From an uncultured Pseudomonadota bacterium (GTDB lineage: Bacteria; Myxococcota_A; UBA796; SXON01): a stretch of DNA of 64,000 nucleotides. This document shows positions 42,861 to 52,321 of the stretch, piece by piece. Where the stretch lies: the NCBI GenBank assembly GCA_903885375.1, contig CAISIK010000032.1:1-64000 (forward strand), written 5' to 3'. Below the pieces are notes generated by a model. The model had not been told where the DNA came from. It worked only from the letters and a program-made list of their open reading frames with translations, and did no database searches. Positions within the stretch are counted from its first letter, which is position 1; every line of letters starts with the position of its first letter. The translations under genes were made by a program, and so were the position numbers.

Positions 42861-43951
42861 CGGCGGTCCGCCCGGAGCGTGAGTTCCAGCCGATCGTCCC
42901 TGCGGGCGCCCGAAAGATGCACCCGTCCCCACGGGTAGCTGTCGTCCGGCGGCGACGTGCCGGCTGGAGCGAACGTCTGGGTGAGCGCGCTGTCTACGGC
43001 GGAGAACGCCTTGAAATCGACCACGACGCCCGAAGCCTCCGACGAGGAGCTGCTCGGCGCGAGCGCGCGGCCGAGGCTCGCGGCGTTCCAACCCACGACC
43101 AACGAGCCACGCGCAGGCGCCCAGCAGGGGGCGAGCTCGGGCAGGAGCTTCAGCCCGCCGAGGCAGGTGGCGGGCAGCCCTCCCACCTCCTGCGGCTGGG
43201 CGGCCAGCGGCCAGCGGGCGGACAAGCTGGATACGTACTCGGCGGCAGCGCGAGCCGCGACCTCCTCGCTGCGCACCCCGATCGAGAGCGCGGCCTGCGG
43301 CACCGCGCCGCCCTCCCCCGCGGGCCACATCGCGAACTCCCAGCTCCCCGACAGGACCGTGGCCGCGAAGAGGTCGGCCTGCATCATGAAGACGTCGCCG
43401 CCTTCGCCAGAGCCCCCCACGAGTGACGCCACGTCCGCTACCCGGTGCTGGCGCACGTGCGCGTGCACCAACGCCCCCTCCACGGGCAGCACGTTCGGCC
43501 CCGGCGGCTCCCCCGCGGGCAGCACGAGGTCCCACGCGGAGCCCGAAGCGGGGAAGGGAAGGTCCGCCTGGACGGACAAACTCCCGTTCTCCGCGACGTC
43601 GAGGGTGCCGCTGCCCCGGGCGCCCGGGGGGCCGGGGAGGACGAACGCGCCGGCGTGTCCTTCCGCCAGCTTGCCGAGCACCGCAACCGTGTCCGGCACC
43701 TCGCAAACGACCTTCAAACCCCCTTCGAGCGTGGCGCCACCGATGAGCACCGTGTCGGGGCAGGCCGCCGTAGCCGTCGCGAGTGGGAGCGCCGCCGCCG
43801 CGAGGTTCGTGCCAGACCACGCGCGCGCCGCCTCGAACGTGGGCGCCAATGCGCGCGCGGAGCCGACCACCCAGAAGCCCTCTGGGAGCGACGCCAGGGG
43901 GTCATCCTGGGTGCACCCGACCAACAGGGCCCAAGCCATCGCGAGCAGCAT
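42857..43951 (-). CDS. Lipoprotein partner of the phosphatase-superfamily enzyme
   Basis: 364 residues. MLLAMAWALLVGC is the signal (Cys13, no basic residue) and the frame cannot begin earlier. The protein is alpha/beta with two similar halves of the kind seen in DUF3352-like lipoproteins, including GSLVVGWNAASLGRAL near the C-terminus, but the family match is only by pattern. It has four scattered Cys. Its stop overlaps the start of the membrane-anchored enzyme, so it is likely a periplasmic partner or modulator. Confidence 0.5.
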   Translation of the reverse strand: MLLAMAWALLVGCTQDDPLASLPEGFWVVGSARALAPTFEAARAWSGTNLAAAALPLATATAACPDTVLIGGATLEGGLKVVCEVPDTVAVLGKLAEGHAGAFVLPGPPGARGSGTLDVAENGSLSVQADLPFPASGSAWDLVLPAGEPPGPNVLPVEGALVHAHVRQHRVADVASLVGGSGEGGDVFMMQADLFAATVLSGSWEFAMWPAGEGGAVPQAALSIGVRSEEVAARAAAEYVSSLSARWPLAAQPQEVGGLPATCLGGLKLLPELAPCWAPARGSLVVGWNAASLGRALAPSSSSSEASGVVVDFKAFSAVDSALTQTFAPAGTSPPDDSYPWGRVHLSGARRDDRLELTLRADRR

Positions 43952-43960
43952 CCCCGCTCG

Positions 43961-43966
43961 CTAACA
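43961..43966 (-). promoter_or_regulatory. -10-like hexamer exactly 9 bases before ATG 43951
   Basis: TGTTAG on the minus strand followed by nine bases and the start codon. No -35 recognised. Confidence 0.3.
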
Positions 43967-43987
43967 TCGGCCCGAAACGATCGCCCC

Positions 43988-44578
43988 TCAGCCGCCCACG
44001 CCCCACTTCGTCTTCAGCAGCTCCAGCGGAAAGGCCATCACGGCATCCTGGCTCACGAGGAAGCCGGGCACGCTGCCGCCCGGGTCGGACTGCGCCCAGT
44101 ACTTGATGGTGCCGGCGGCCTTGTCGTAGTCCCAGCCGCCGGTGTTGTAGGGGGTGTACACAGCGCTCGGCTGGCTGTTCAGGGCGCTCGCGTAGGGGCC
44201 CGTCATGCTGCCCACGGCGCCGCTGTGCTTCACGAGGTCCCACTCGATGCGGGCGCGGGTGTCCGTGCTGGTCGTGACCTTCAGCGCGATCACGTACTGC
44301 CGCGAGGACACGAGGCTGTTTCCGCCCGTGAGCTGGTGGATGACGGTGTAGCCATCGCTCCGCTTCTCCAGCGTGTGGCAGAACTTCAGGGCCTTCACGC
44401 CCATCACCGAGGCACCGAGCGGGTAGTGGTCACAATCGAGGATGGCCGAGGTGAAGGCGGCGGGCGAGATGTCGGCCGCCTTGGTGCTCACGGTGGTGGA
44501 CATGGTCTTGGCGTTGCCGCCGCGGGGCACGAGCTCCAGCGGGGCGGCGGCGGCGAGGGCAACGAGCAGGGTGAGCAT
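43988..44578 (-). CDS. Secreted START-domain-like protein
   Basis: 196 residues from ATG 44578, with GGAAG five bases upstream. The short signal MLTLLVALAAAA has no basic residue. The mature protein follows a START/SRPBCC pattern: an early helix region (SPAAFTSAILDCDHYP), a run of antiparallel strands (KRSDGYTVIHQLTGGNSLVS, QYVIALKVTTSTDTRARIEW) and a C-terminal helix (SQDAVMAFPLELLKTKWG). It probably binds a hydrophobic ligand in the periplasm. It is the second such secreted protein in the window. Confidence 0.6.
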   Translation of the reverse strand: MLTLLVALAAAAPLELVPRGGNAKTMSTTVSTKAADISPAAFTSAILDCDHYPLGASVMGVKALKFCHTLEKRSDGYTVIHQLTGGNSLVSSRQYVIALKVTTSTDTRARIEWDLVKHSGAVGSMTGPYASALNSQPSAVYTPYNTGGWDYDKAAGTIKYWAQSDPGGSVPGFLVSQDAVMAFPLELLKTKWGVGG

Positions 44579-44772
44579 GGCGGCTTCCGGGGGTTGAAAC
44601 GACGCGGAGCGGCCCGCGATTCGACAGAAGGGGGAGATAGCCGAATTGGCTGGTGCGCGGAAGCCCGTCACCGGTTCGCGAGGGCACCGCCGCGCACCAG
44701 GGCGCCGCCGACGCGCCCCGGCCCGCATTGCGCCGGGGTGGCGGTCGACGTAGGCTCCGCCGCGGAGGCGCC

Positions 44773-46530
44773 ATGCTCGACCTGAAGATCAGCGGTGGAA
44801 GCGTGGTGGACGGCACGGGCGCGCCCGCGTTCCGGGCCGACGTGGGGATTCGCGGCGGGCGGATCGTGGCCGTCGGCGACCTCACGGGGCAGGGCGCCGC
44901 CGAGGAGCTCCACGCCGAGGGGGCGATCGTCACCCCCGGGTTCGTCGACCTCCACACCCACTACGACGGGCAGGTCACGTGGGATCCCGCGCTGATGCCC
45001 AGCTCGCTCCACGGGGTCACCACCGCGGTCATGGGCAACTGCGGGGTGGGGTTCGCCCCCGTGCACGAGGCCGACCGCGCCGCGCTGATCGCGCTGATGG
45101 AGGGCGTGGAGGACATCCCCGGCAGCGCGCTGGCCGAGGGCATCCGCTGGGCCTGGGAGGGCTTCCCCGGCTACCTCGATGCCCTCGCGGCCACCCCCCG
45201 CACCATCGACGTGGCGGCCCAGGTGCCGCACGACGCCCTGCGCATGTTCGTGATGCGCGAGCGGGCCTCGGCGCAGGAGGCCGCCACCGACGGGGACATC
45301 GCCGCGATGCGGGCCGTCCTGCGCGAAGCGTTGGAGGCGGGAGCGGTGGGCTTCTCCACCGGCCGCACCGACAACCACCGCTCGGCCACCGGCGCTGCCA
45401 CGCCCGCCTCCGAGGCCAGCGTGCGCGAGCTGGTGGGCCTCGCCGGCGCCTTCGAGGGGCTGGGGCACGGTGTGCTCCAGGCCGTCTCCGACTTCGACAT
45501 GGCCCGGGGCCCCGACCCCTTCGACGGCGAGTTCGACGTGATCGAGGCCATGGCGCGCGCCGCCCACGGCCACGCCACCTCGCTCTCGCTCATGCAGCGC
45601 GATGGCGACCCCCAACAGTGGACGCGCATCCTCTCCCGCGCCGAAGCCGCCGCCGCCGAGGGGGTGCCGCTCCACGTTCAGGTGGCGCCCCGCGGCATCG
45701 GCGTGCTCATCGGGCTCACCGCCACCTTCCACCCGTTCATGGGCAAGGCCTCCTACCAGGCCCTCGCGCACCTCCCGCTCGAAGCGCGCGTAGCGGCCAT
45801 GCGCACGCCCGAGGTGCGCGGCCGCATCCTCGCCGAGCCGAGCCTGCCCGTGGCGGGTGATGGCAGCGCCATCCCGCCGCTGGTGGACCGCCTCCTCGCG
45901 ATCATCGATCAGGTCTCCTTCAAGATGTTCCGGCTCGGCGATTTCCCGGACTACGAGCCGGGCCTCGGGGCCTCGATCGGGGCGCGGGCGCGGGCGGAGG
46001 GCAAGGCGCCCCTCGCGGCGCTCTACGACGCCCTGCTCGAGCAGGAGGGCACCGAGCTCCTCTACTTCCCCATCTTCAACTACCAGGCCTTCAACCTCGA
46101 TGTGGTGGGCCAGATGATGAACCATCCCCTCGCCCTGCCCGGGCTGAGCGATGGCGGCGCCCACGTGGGCACCATCTGCGACGCGAGCTTCCCCACCTTC
46201 CTGTTGAGCCACTGGGCGCGCGACCGGGCCACCGGGCGCTGGAGCGTGGAGCGGGCGGTGAACTTCCTCACCGGGCGGGCCGCGGACTTCCTCGGCGTCG
46301 CCGATCGCGGGCGCATCGCCGTGGGCCTGCGCGCCGACCTCAACGTGATCGACCACGCCGCGCTCGGCTTGCGTCGCCCGCGCATGGTGCGCGACCTCCC
46401 GGGCGGCGGGCAGCGCCTGCTCCAGGACGCCGTCGGCTACCGGGCCACCCTCGTCAACGGCGTGGTGATCGCGCGCGAGGGCGTGCTCACCGGGGCCCTC
46501 CCCGGCGGGCTCGTGCGCGCGGGCCGTTGA
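44773..46530 (+). CDS. N-acyl-D-amino-acid deacylase-type amidohydrolase
   Basis: 585 residues, with GGAGG four bases before ATG 44773. The metal motif [10 protein letters not shown], the conserved [16 protein letters not shown] and the C-terminal catalytic SDGGAHVG are those of the D-aminoacylase/N-acyl-D-glutamate deacylase group of the amidohydrolase superfamily. These zinc enzymes cleave N-acyl groups from D-amino acids; other members act on dihydropyrimidines or cyclic amides, so the substrate is open. The next gene, a TauE/SafE exporter, starts inside its stop codon, suggesting that the product or a by-product is exported. Confidence 0.88.
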   Translation: MLDLKISGGSVVDGTGAPAFRADVGIRGGRIVAVGDLTGQGAAEELHAEGAIVTPGFVDLHTHYDGQVTWDPALMPSSLHGVTTAVMGNCGVGFAPVHEADRAALIALMEGVEDIPGSALAEGIRWAWEGFPGYLDALAATPRTIDVAAQVPHDALRMFVMRERASAQEAATDGDIAAMRAVLREALEAGAVGFSTGRTDNHRSATGAATPASEASVRELVGLAGAFEGLGHGVLQAVSDFDMARGPDPFDGEFDVIEAMARAAHGHATSLSLMQRDGDPQQWTRILSRAEAAAAEGVPLHVQVAPRGIGVLIGLTATFHPFMGKASYQALAHLPLEARVAAMRTPEVRGRILAEPSLPVAGDGSAIPPLVDRLLAIIDQVSFKMFRLGDFPDYEPGLGASIGARARAEGKAPLAALYDALLEQEGTELLYFPIFNYQAFNLDVVGQMMNHPLALPGLSDGGAHVGTICDASFPTFLLSHWARDRATGRWSVERAVNFLTGRAADFLGVADRGRIAVGLRADLNVIDHAALGLRRPRMVRDLPGGGQRLLQDAVGYRATLVNGVVIAREGVLTGALPGGLVRAGR

Positions 46531-47252
46531 ACCCGGCCTTCTTCGCCATCGTGCTGCTCGCCGTGGTCGTGGAGGCCACCGCCGGCTTCGGCGCCACCGT
46601 GGTGACCGTGACCCTCGCGAGCCACCTGATGCCGGTAGAGGAGGTGCTCGCCACGTTCATGCCGCTGAACGTGGGGATGGCGACGTGGATCGTGGCGCGC
46701 AACCACACGCTCGTAGAGCGGAGCCTGCTGCTCCGGCGCATCCTCCCCACCATGGGGGCGGGCTTCCTCCTCGGGCTCACGCTCGTGGACGACCTCGCGC
46801 ACCCCTGGCTGAAGGCCGCCTTCGGCATCTTCGTGGCGCTCCTCGCCGTTGCCGAGCTCACGGGCGCCCGCGAGCGGCCCGCGAGCCCCGGCGCCGCGCG
46901 GGCCGCGCTGTTCGGCGCCGGCGTGATCCACGGGCTGTTCGCGTGCGGCGGGCCCCTGCTCGTGTGGGTGGTGGGGCGGGAGCTGCCCGACAAGGGTCGG
47001 TTCCGCGCCACCCTGCAGGCCGTGTGGTGGATCCTCGGCGTGCTCCTGCTCGCCCGCTACGCCCAGGCGGGGCACCTCACGCGGGTCACGCTCGGGCACT
47101 CGGCGTGGTTGTTCCTCGCGCTCCTCATCGCGCTCCCAGTGGGAGAGGCGGTGCACCGTCGCATCGCCCCCGCCCCCTTTCGCAAGGCCGTGTTCGGGCT
47201 CCTGCTGTTCGCGGGCGGCTCGCTGGCGGTGAGGACGCTGATGGCGGGTTGA
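46527..47252 (+). CDS. TauE/SafE-family membrane exporter
   Basis: 241 residues from TTG 46527, where TTGA overlaps the amidohydrolase stop. There are seven or eight membrane segments, with the two half-repeats of the family: [19 protein letters not shown] at the start of the first and [21 protein letters not shown] at the start of the second. The Gly-rich G-x-G motifs of the family are visible in both. TauE/SafE proteins export sulfoacetate, sulfite or related anions. The protein is at the short end of the family. Confidence 0.85.
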   Translation: MNPAFFAIVLLAVVVEATAGFGATVVTVTLASHLMPVEEVLATFMPLNVGMATWIVARNHTLVERSLLLRRILPTMGAGFLLGLTLVDDLAHPWLKAAFGIFVALLAVAELTGARERPASPGAARAALFGAGVIHGLFACGGPLLVWVVGRELPDKGRFRATLQAVWWILGVLLLARYAQAGHLTRVTLGHSAWLFLALLIALPVGEAVHRRIAPAPFRKAVFGLLLFAGGSLAVRTLMAG

Positions 47253-47299
47253 GGGTGGCGGTTCCCCCGGCCGGCCGCGACGCCCGCCCCGGTCGCGCC

Positions 47300-47351
47300 G
47301 CAACGCGCCCCTGCCCCCCTCGCCCCCACGCTGCCGGGATTCGCGCGTTGC
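47300..47351. repeat. 9-bp inverted repeat between convergent genes
   Basis: GCAACGCGC (47300-47308) and GCGCGTTGC (47343-47351) are a perfect inverted pair with a 34-base spacer in the 136-base region between two convergent genes. It might act as a bidirectional terminator; there is no T-run. Confidence 0.25.
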
Positions 47352-47388
47352 CCTTCCGCCCCCCTCCGGGCTCCCCCCTCGTTTCGCC

Positions 47389-47940
47389 TCAGCGGCCCTG
47401 ACCGATGGCGTTCCGGGTGAACCACTCCTCCATGGAGCGGGCGCGGGCCGGCGGGCCGGAGCCGAGCCGTGCGGCCACCTTCTCGCGCGCGTTGGCGAGC
47501 GAATCGCTCACCATCCGGTGCTCCACGGGCTCGTCGGGCGCGAGGCCGAGGTTGTCGAGCAGCGCGATGATCCGCTCGCCGCCGAAGGTGCGGAGAAGCG
47601 GCTCGTCGAGGGCCGAGAAGAAGAGCGGCACCACCCCCGGGGCGAGCTCGGCGAGGCGCACGAGGAGCGCCCGGTTCTCCGACGGGAGAGGGTGGCGCTC
47701 CACCACGAGAATGGCGCGCGGGGTGCGGAGCCGCCCCACCTCGCCGGCGAGCAGCACCTCGCGCGGGGAGAGCAGCGCCCGAACGTGCCCCGCCGTGGCC
47801 TCGAAGAACGCGACCAGCACCACGTCGGGGTCGGCCGCCGCGCGAACGACGGCGCGATCGCGGGCCCCCAGATCACGCCAGACCCGATCGGTGGACGGCG
47901 GGTCGGGCGGCGGCGCTTTCTTCCACAGCCAGTCGAACAT
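47389..47940 (-). CDS. Small protein resembling a fragment of SecA
   Basis: 183 residues from ATG 47940. The C-terminal half, FFSALDEPLLRTFGGERIIA then LLDNLGLAPDEPVEHRMVSD and NAREKVAARL, closely resembles the stretch of SecA that runs from the end of nucleotide-binding domain 2 into the helical scaffold (the SLEDDLMRIFG ... IEHPxVxxAIxxAQxKVE region). Walker motifs and the rest of SecA are absent. The N-terminal half (DPDVVLVAFFEATAGHVRAL ... ILVVERHPLPSEN) is alpha/beta and may be a degenerate nucleotide-binding domain. A role linked to SecA or protein export is inference. It is divergent from the sulfatase-family gene (43 bases). Confidence 0.6.
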   Translation of the reverse strand: MFDWLWKKAPPPDPPSTDRVWRDLGARDRAVVRAAADPDVVLVAFFEATAGHVRALLSPREVLLAGEVGRLRTPRAILVVERHPLPSENRALLVRLAELAPGVVPLFFSALDEPLLRTFGGERIIALLDNLGLAPDEPVEHRMVSDSLANAREKVAARLGSGPPARARSMEEWFTRNAIGQGR

Positions 47941-47947
47941 CCGGAAG

Positions 47948-47976
47948 GCTATCCCCTCCCCGCGTGTGGATACACT
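47948..47976. promoter_or_regulatory. Divergent promoter pair with very short leaders
   Basis: On the plus strand TACACT (47971-47976) is seven bases before ATG 47984. On the minus strand GATAGC (47953-47948) is seven bases before ATG 47940. Both fit the short-leader pattern. Confidence 0.35.
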
Positions 47977-47983
47977 GGCCGCC

Positions 47984-49291
47984 ATGCTCGCCCTGCTCGC
48001 CGGAATCGCCCTCGCCGCCGCCCCGCCGCCTGCCGCCCTGCCGCGGGCGAACGTGCTCATCCTCGTGGTCGACACGCTGAGGGCCGACGCGCTGGGCACC
48101 TACGGCGAAGCCTCGCCCACGAGCCCGCGAATCGATGCGCTCGCGGGTGAGTCGCTCGTGTTCGAGCGGGCCTGGACCTCCTACACCTGGACCCTGCCCT
48201 CCTTCATCTCCTACACCACCTCGCGCTCGGTCCGTCGCCACGGCTGGGACTACGACATCGGCCAGTTCGACCTCTACCGCACCGTGGAGGCCTCGGCGCC
48301 CACGCTGGCGGAGGTGCTCGGCGCGAACGGCTACGCCACCGAAGGTCGCTACGCGAACGGACACCTCCACGAGTCGCTGGGGTTCGGCAAGGGCTTCCAG
48401 CAGTGGGTGAAGGGCACCGACGCCGAAACGGTCGCCGCGGCCGTCACCGACATCAAGGGCTGGGCCGGCGATGGCAAGCCCAACCTGCTCTACGTGCACA
48501 TCATGAACTGCCACACCGCGTGGCGGCCCTCCCTGGACGCCCAGAAGGCCCTCGGCGTGTCCTTCCCGGTGCCCACGGCGGGGCTGGACTGGATGGACTG
48601 GTTCAAGCTGCCGAAGGAGGCCCGGCCGGCGCGGGCGCTCGAGTACCGGCAGCAGTACGAGGCGGCGGTTCGGGATGCCGACACTGCCATCGGCAAGGTG
48701 CTCGACGCGCTCAACGCGTCCGGCGAGGCCGGGAAGACGATGGTGCTCTTCCACTCCGATCACGGCGAGGCGCTGGGCGACCATGGTTTCGTGGGCCACA
48801 ACCGCTCGGTCTTCGAGGAGGTGGCCCGGGTGCCGCTCCTCGTGAAGGTGCCCGGCGCCCCGCCCGCGCGCGTCAAGGACCGGGTGGGCCGGCTCATCGA
48901 CCTCGCGCCCACCGTGCTCGACGTCGTGGGCCTCGCGAGCAAGGCGCCGACGGCCTGGGAGGGGGTGTCGATGTACCGCCAGCCGCAGCCGCTCCTCGCG
49001 GTGACCGAGCGCACGCCGGAGGCGGCGTTCACCCTCGATGGCAACACCAAGCTCGTGGTCGACCGGGAAACGGGCGCGTTCGCCTACGGGTTCGACCTCT
49101 CCAAGGACCCGGGCGAGAAGGCCCGCATCAAGGACCCCGCCAACCCGCTCATGGCGCCGCTCCTGGCCGCCGCGCGCGCCTGGTACGCCGCCACGCCGAA
49201 AGGCTCGAACAAGGGTGAGAAACCGAAGGTGGAGGGCGAAGAGAAGAGCGAAGTCGACGCCATGTTGAAGCAGCTGGGGTACGTCGAGTAG
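47984..49291 (+). CDS. Secreted sulfatase-family (alkaline phosphatase superfamily) enzyme
   Basis: 435 residues. The signal MLALLAGIALAAAPPP has no basic residue. LILVVDTLRADALGTYG holds the first metal Asp (Asp30), and WTLPSFISY places Thr70 where sulfatases have the modified Cys (Cys-x-Pro-Ser-Arg). HSDHGEALGDHGFVGH carries the paired metal ligands, followed by VGRLIDLAPTVLDVVGL typical of the fold. A Thr nucleophile points to phosphoester or phosphonate chemistry, or to phosphoethanolamine-type transfer, rather than sulfate ester hydrolysis. It acts outside the cytoplasm. A Lys/Glu-rich tail (KGEKPKVEGEEKSEVD) follows the domain. Confidence 0.85.
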   Translation: MLALLAGIALAAAPPPAALPRANVLILVVDTLRADALGTYGEASPTSPRIDALAGESLVFERAWTSYTWTLPSFISYTTSRSVRRHGWDYDIGQFDLYRTVEASAPTLAEVLGANGYATEGRYANGHLHESLGFGKGFQQWVKGTDAETVAAAVTDIKGWAGDGKPNLLYVHIMNCHTAWRPSLDAQKALGVSFPVPTAGLDWMDWFKLPKEARPARALEYRQQYEAAVRDADTAIGKVLDALNASGEAGKTMVLFHSDHGEALGDHGFVGHNRSVFEEVARVPLLVKVPGAPPARVKDRVGRLIDLAPTVLDVVGLASKAPTAWEGVSMYRQPQPLLAVTERTPEAAFTLDGNTKLVVDRETGAFAYGFDLSKDPGEKARIKDPANPLMAPLLAAARAWYAATPKGSNKGEKPKVEGEEKSEVDAMLKQLGYVE

Positions 49292-49303
49292 GGCGGAATT
49301 CGC

Positions 49304-49332
49304 TTGACATGGCCGCGGCGTACCTGTATTCG
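49304..49332 (+). promoter_or_regulatory. Promoter of the Asp-Thr repeat lipoprotein
   Basis: TTGACA (49304-49309), a 17-base spacer and TATTCG (49327-49332). Unlike many genes here, a leader of about 15 bases with GAGG (49345-49348) follows before ATG 49355. Confidence 0.55.
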
Positions 49333-49354
49333 CCGCCCACCTCCGAGGCCCCCC

Positions 49355-50296
<942 letters not shown>

Positions 50297-50353
50297 CCGC
50301 GCCCCCGCCCGAGGGCGCCCGCCGCGTTAGCTCCCCGCATTCCGGAGCGCACC

Positions 50354-51592
50354 ATGAGCGAGCCCCTCGAATCCGACGTCATCTTCGATTGGAACGTCCA
50401 CGGCGCCTCGCAGCCGGCGCCCGCCCGCAAGGTGCTCATCGTCGATGAAACGATGCGCGATGGCGTGCAGTGCCCCAGCGTGACCGACCCGCCGATCGAA
50501 GCCAAGCTCGAGATGCTGCGCCTGATGGCGCGCGTGGGCGTGGACTGTGTCGACATCGGCCTCCCCGGGGCGGGCCCTCGCGCGGTGGCCGACGTCACCC
50601 GCCTCGCCGAGCTCATCCGCGACGAGAAGCTCCCCATCTCGCCGAACTGCGCCGCGCGTACCCACGCCAACGACATCACGCCGATCATCGAGATCACCCA
50701 GAAGACGGGCGTGATGATCGAGGTGATGGCCTTCCTCGGCGCCTCGCCCATCCGCCTCTACGCCGAAGGCTGGGACGTGGACCTGCTGGAGAAGCGCACC
50801 CGCGACAGCATCCGCCTCGCCAAGCAGAACGGCCACGTGGCCACCTTCGTGACGGAGGACACCACCCGCGCCGACCCCGAAACCCTCCGGCGCCTCTTCC
50901 TCGCCGCCATCGAGGAGGGCGCCGACGGCCTCTGCCTCTGCGACACCTGCGGCCACGCCACCGACACCGGCGTGCGGAACCTCATCACCTTCGCGCGCGG
51001 CGTCATCGCCGAGAGCGGGCGCAACGTGCGCATCGACTGGCACGGCCACAACGACCGCGGCTACGGCCTGAGCAATGCCATCGCCGCCTGTGATGCCGGC
51101 GCCGACCGCGTTCACGGCTGCGTGCTGGGCGTGGGCGAGCGGGTGGGCAACACCTCGCTCGATCAGCTCCTCGTGAACCTCAAGCTCATGGGCTGGCACG
51201 ACGGCGACCTCACCTCGCTCGGCGACCTGGTGGACCTCACCTCGCGCGCCTGCAACGTGCCGATCCCGGTGAGCTACCCGGTCTTCGGCAAGGATGCGTT
51301 CCGCACCGGCACGGGCGTGCATGCCGCCGCCGTGATCAAGGCGCTGAGCAAGGGCGCCGACTGGCTCGCCGACCGCGTGTACAGCGGCGTTCCCGCCGGC
51401 TGGTTCGGCCGGCGCCAGGTGATCGAGATCGGCCACATGGCGGGCGACAGCAACATCGTCTTCTGGCTGAAGCAGCGCGGCTACGAGCCCACGGAGGAGC
51501 GGGTGGCCGCGATCCGGCTGCTCGCGAAGGCCGGCAACCGCGTCCTCGAGGAGGAAGAAATCCTCGCCGCGATCGGCGTCGGCGCGCACTGA
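50354..51592 (+). CDS. DRE-TIM metallolyase, isopropylmalate/homocitrate synthase-like
   Basis: 412 residues, with GGAG six bases before ATG 50354. The DRE motif is DETMRDGVQCP. The metal His pair is in DWHGHNDRGYGLS and the Asn-containing GVGERVGNTSLDQLL completes the site. This is the 2-isopropylmalate synthase/homocitrate synthase/citramalate synthase superfamily, condensing acetyl-CoA with a 2-oxoacid. The LeuA regulatory C-terminal domain is absent (the protein ends about 100 residues after the TIM barrel), and the DRDG/TLRDG region differs slightly. The product cannot be assigned; leucine, lysine and isoleucine routes are all possible. No other genes of those pathways lie nearby. Confidence 0.8.
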   Translation: MSEPLESDVIFDWNVHGASQPAPARKVLIVDETMRDGVQCPSVTDPPIEAKLEMLRLMARVGVDCVDIGLPGAGPRAVADVTRLAELIRDEKLPISPNCAARTHANDITPIIEITQKTGVMIEVMAFLGASPIRLYAEGWDVDLLEKRTRDSIRLAKQNGHVATFVTEDTTRADPETLRRLFLAAIEEGADGLCLCDTCGHATDTGVRNLITFARGVIAESGRNVRIDWHGHNDRGYGLSNAIAACDAGADRVHGCVLGVGERVGNTSLDQLLVNLKLMGWHDGDLTSLGDLVDLTSRACNVPIPVSYPVFGKDAFRTGTGVHAAAVIKALSKGADWLADRVYSGVPAGWFGRRQVIEIGHMAGDSNIVFWLKQRGYEPTEERVAAIRLLAKAGNRVLEEEEILAAIGVGAH

Positions 51593-51598
51593 GGCGGG

Positions 51599-52321
51599 TC
51601 AGCCCCCGGGGGTCGGCTCGACCGCGGGCGGCGGCGGCGCGGGCTCGACGGCAGGCGGCGCCTCGACGGCAGGCGGCGCCTCGACGGCAGGCGGCGCCTC
51701 GACGAGGGGCGCCGCGAGCGGCGGAACACCGAAGGTACGCAGGTTCCACGCGGTGAGCTTGATTCGGAGCTCGTCGGGCGACCAGTAGTCCCACGGCCGC
51801 TCGTTGGCCTGGATCACCGCGCCGAAGGAGCCGATGCCCACCACGAAGCCCAGGGCCCCGGTGATGGCGGTAACGGGCTCCGCCACCGGGTCGGCGTTGA
51901 CCTCCTCGACCGAGTGCGCCACGAGCATGGAGGCCGCGAGGGCGAGGCCCACCGACCCGACCGTGACGCCCACGGTGACCTCGCGCTTGCGCCGGTCGAT
52001 CACCGCCTGATCGCCGAGGCGCTGCGACACCTCCGCCACCGTGAGCAGGCCGCTGCCATCCACCACCCGGAAGCGCTGCTCCACCTGGTTGAAGGTCACC
52101 TTGGGGCCGATGGAGAGCCACACGGGCGCCTCCACGAAGCCATCGAGCCGCATGCTGCGAGGATCGACGGGGCCCGGTGCGTCCCGAACGGCGTCGGGGC
52201 TGGCGGGGGCCGGGGCGACCACCGGCGCCGGCGGCGGGGCGGGATCATCGAAGGGGTCGGCCACGCTATCGGCCCGGGCAGCCGTGAGCGCGAGGAGCCA
52301 GAGGAGCGGCGGCATTCCCAT
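51599..52321 (-). CDS. Secreted/membrane protein with Val-Glu-Ala-Pro-Pro-Ala tail
   Basis: 240 residues from ATG 52321, overlapping the stop of the small membrane protein by one base. A signal or anchor, MPPLLWLLALTAARA, is followed by a Pro/Ala linker. Two hydrophobic segments lie near residues 120-145 and 160-180 (VTVGVTVGSVGLALAASMLV and TAITGALGFVVGIGSFGAVI). The C-terminus has a three-fold perfect 18-bp repeat encoding PPAVEA-type units. No family is recognised. It is the last gene of the pantothenate run. Confidence 0.55.
   Translation of the reverse strand: MGMPPLLWLLALTAARADSVADPFDDPAPPPAPVVAPAPASPDAVRDAPGPVDPRSMRLDGFVEAPVWLSIGPKVTFNQVEQRFRVVDGSGLLTVAEVSQRLGDQAVIDRRKREVTVGVTVGSVGLALAASMLVAHSVEEVNADPVAEPVTAITGALGFVVGIGSFGAVIQANERPWDYWSPDELRIKLTAWNLRTFGVPPLAAPLVEAPPAVEAPPAVEAPPAVEPAPPPPAVEPTPGG
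51647..51700 (-). repeat. Three perfect 18-bp tandem repeats in a gene
   Basis: The unit GACGGCAGGCGGCGCCTC (plus strand) occurs three times in direct tandem, at 51647, 51665 and 51683. It encodes repeated Val-Glu-Ala-Pro-Pro-Ala near the C-terminus. Perfect identity suggests recent expansion. Confidence 0.85.
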
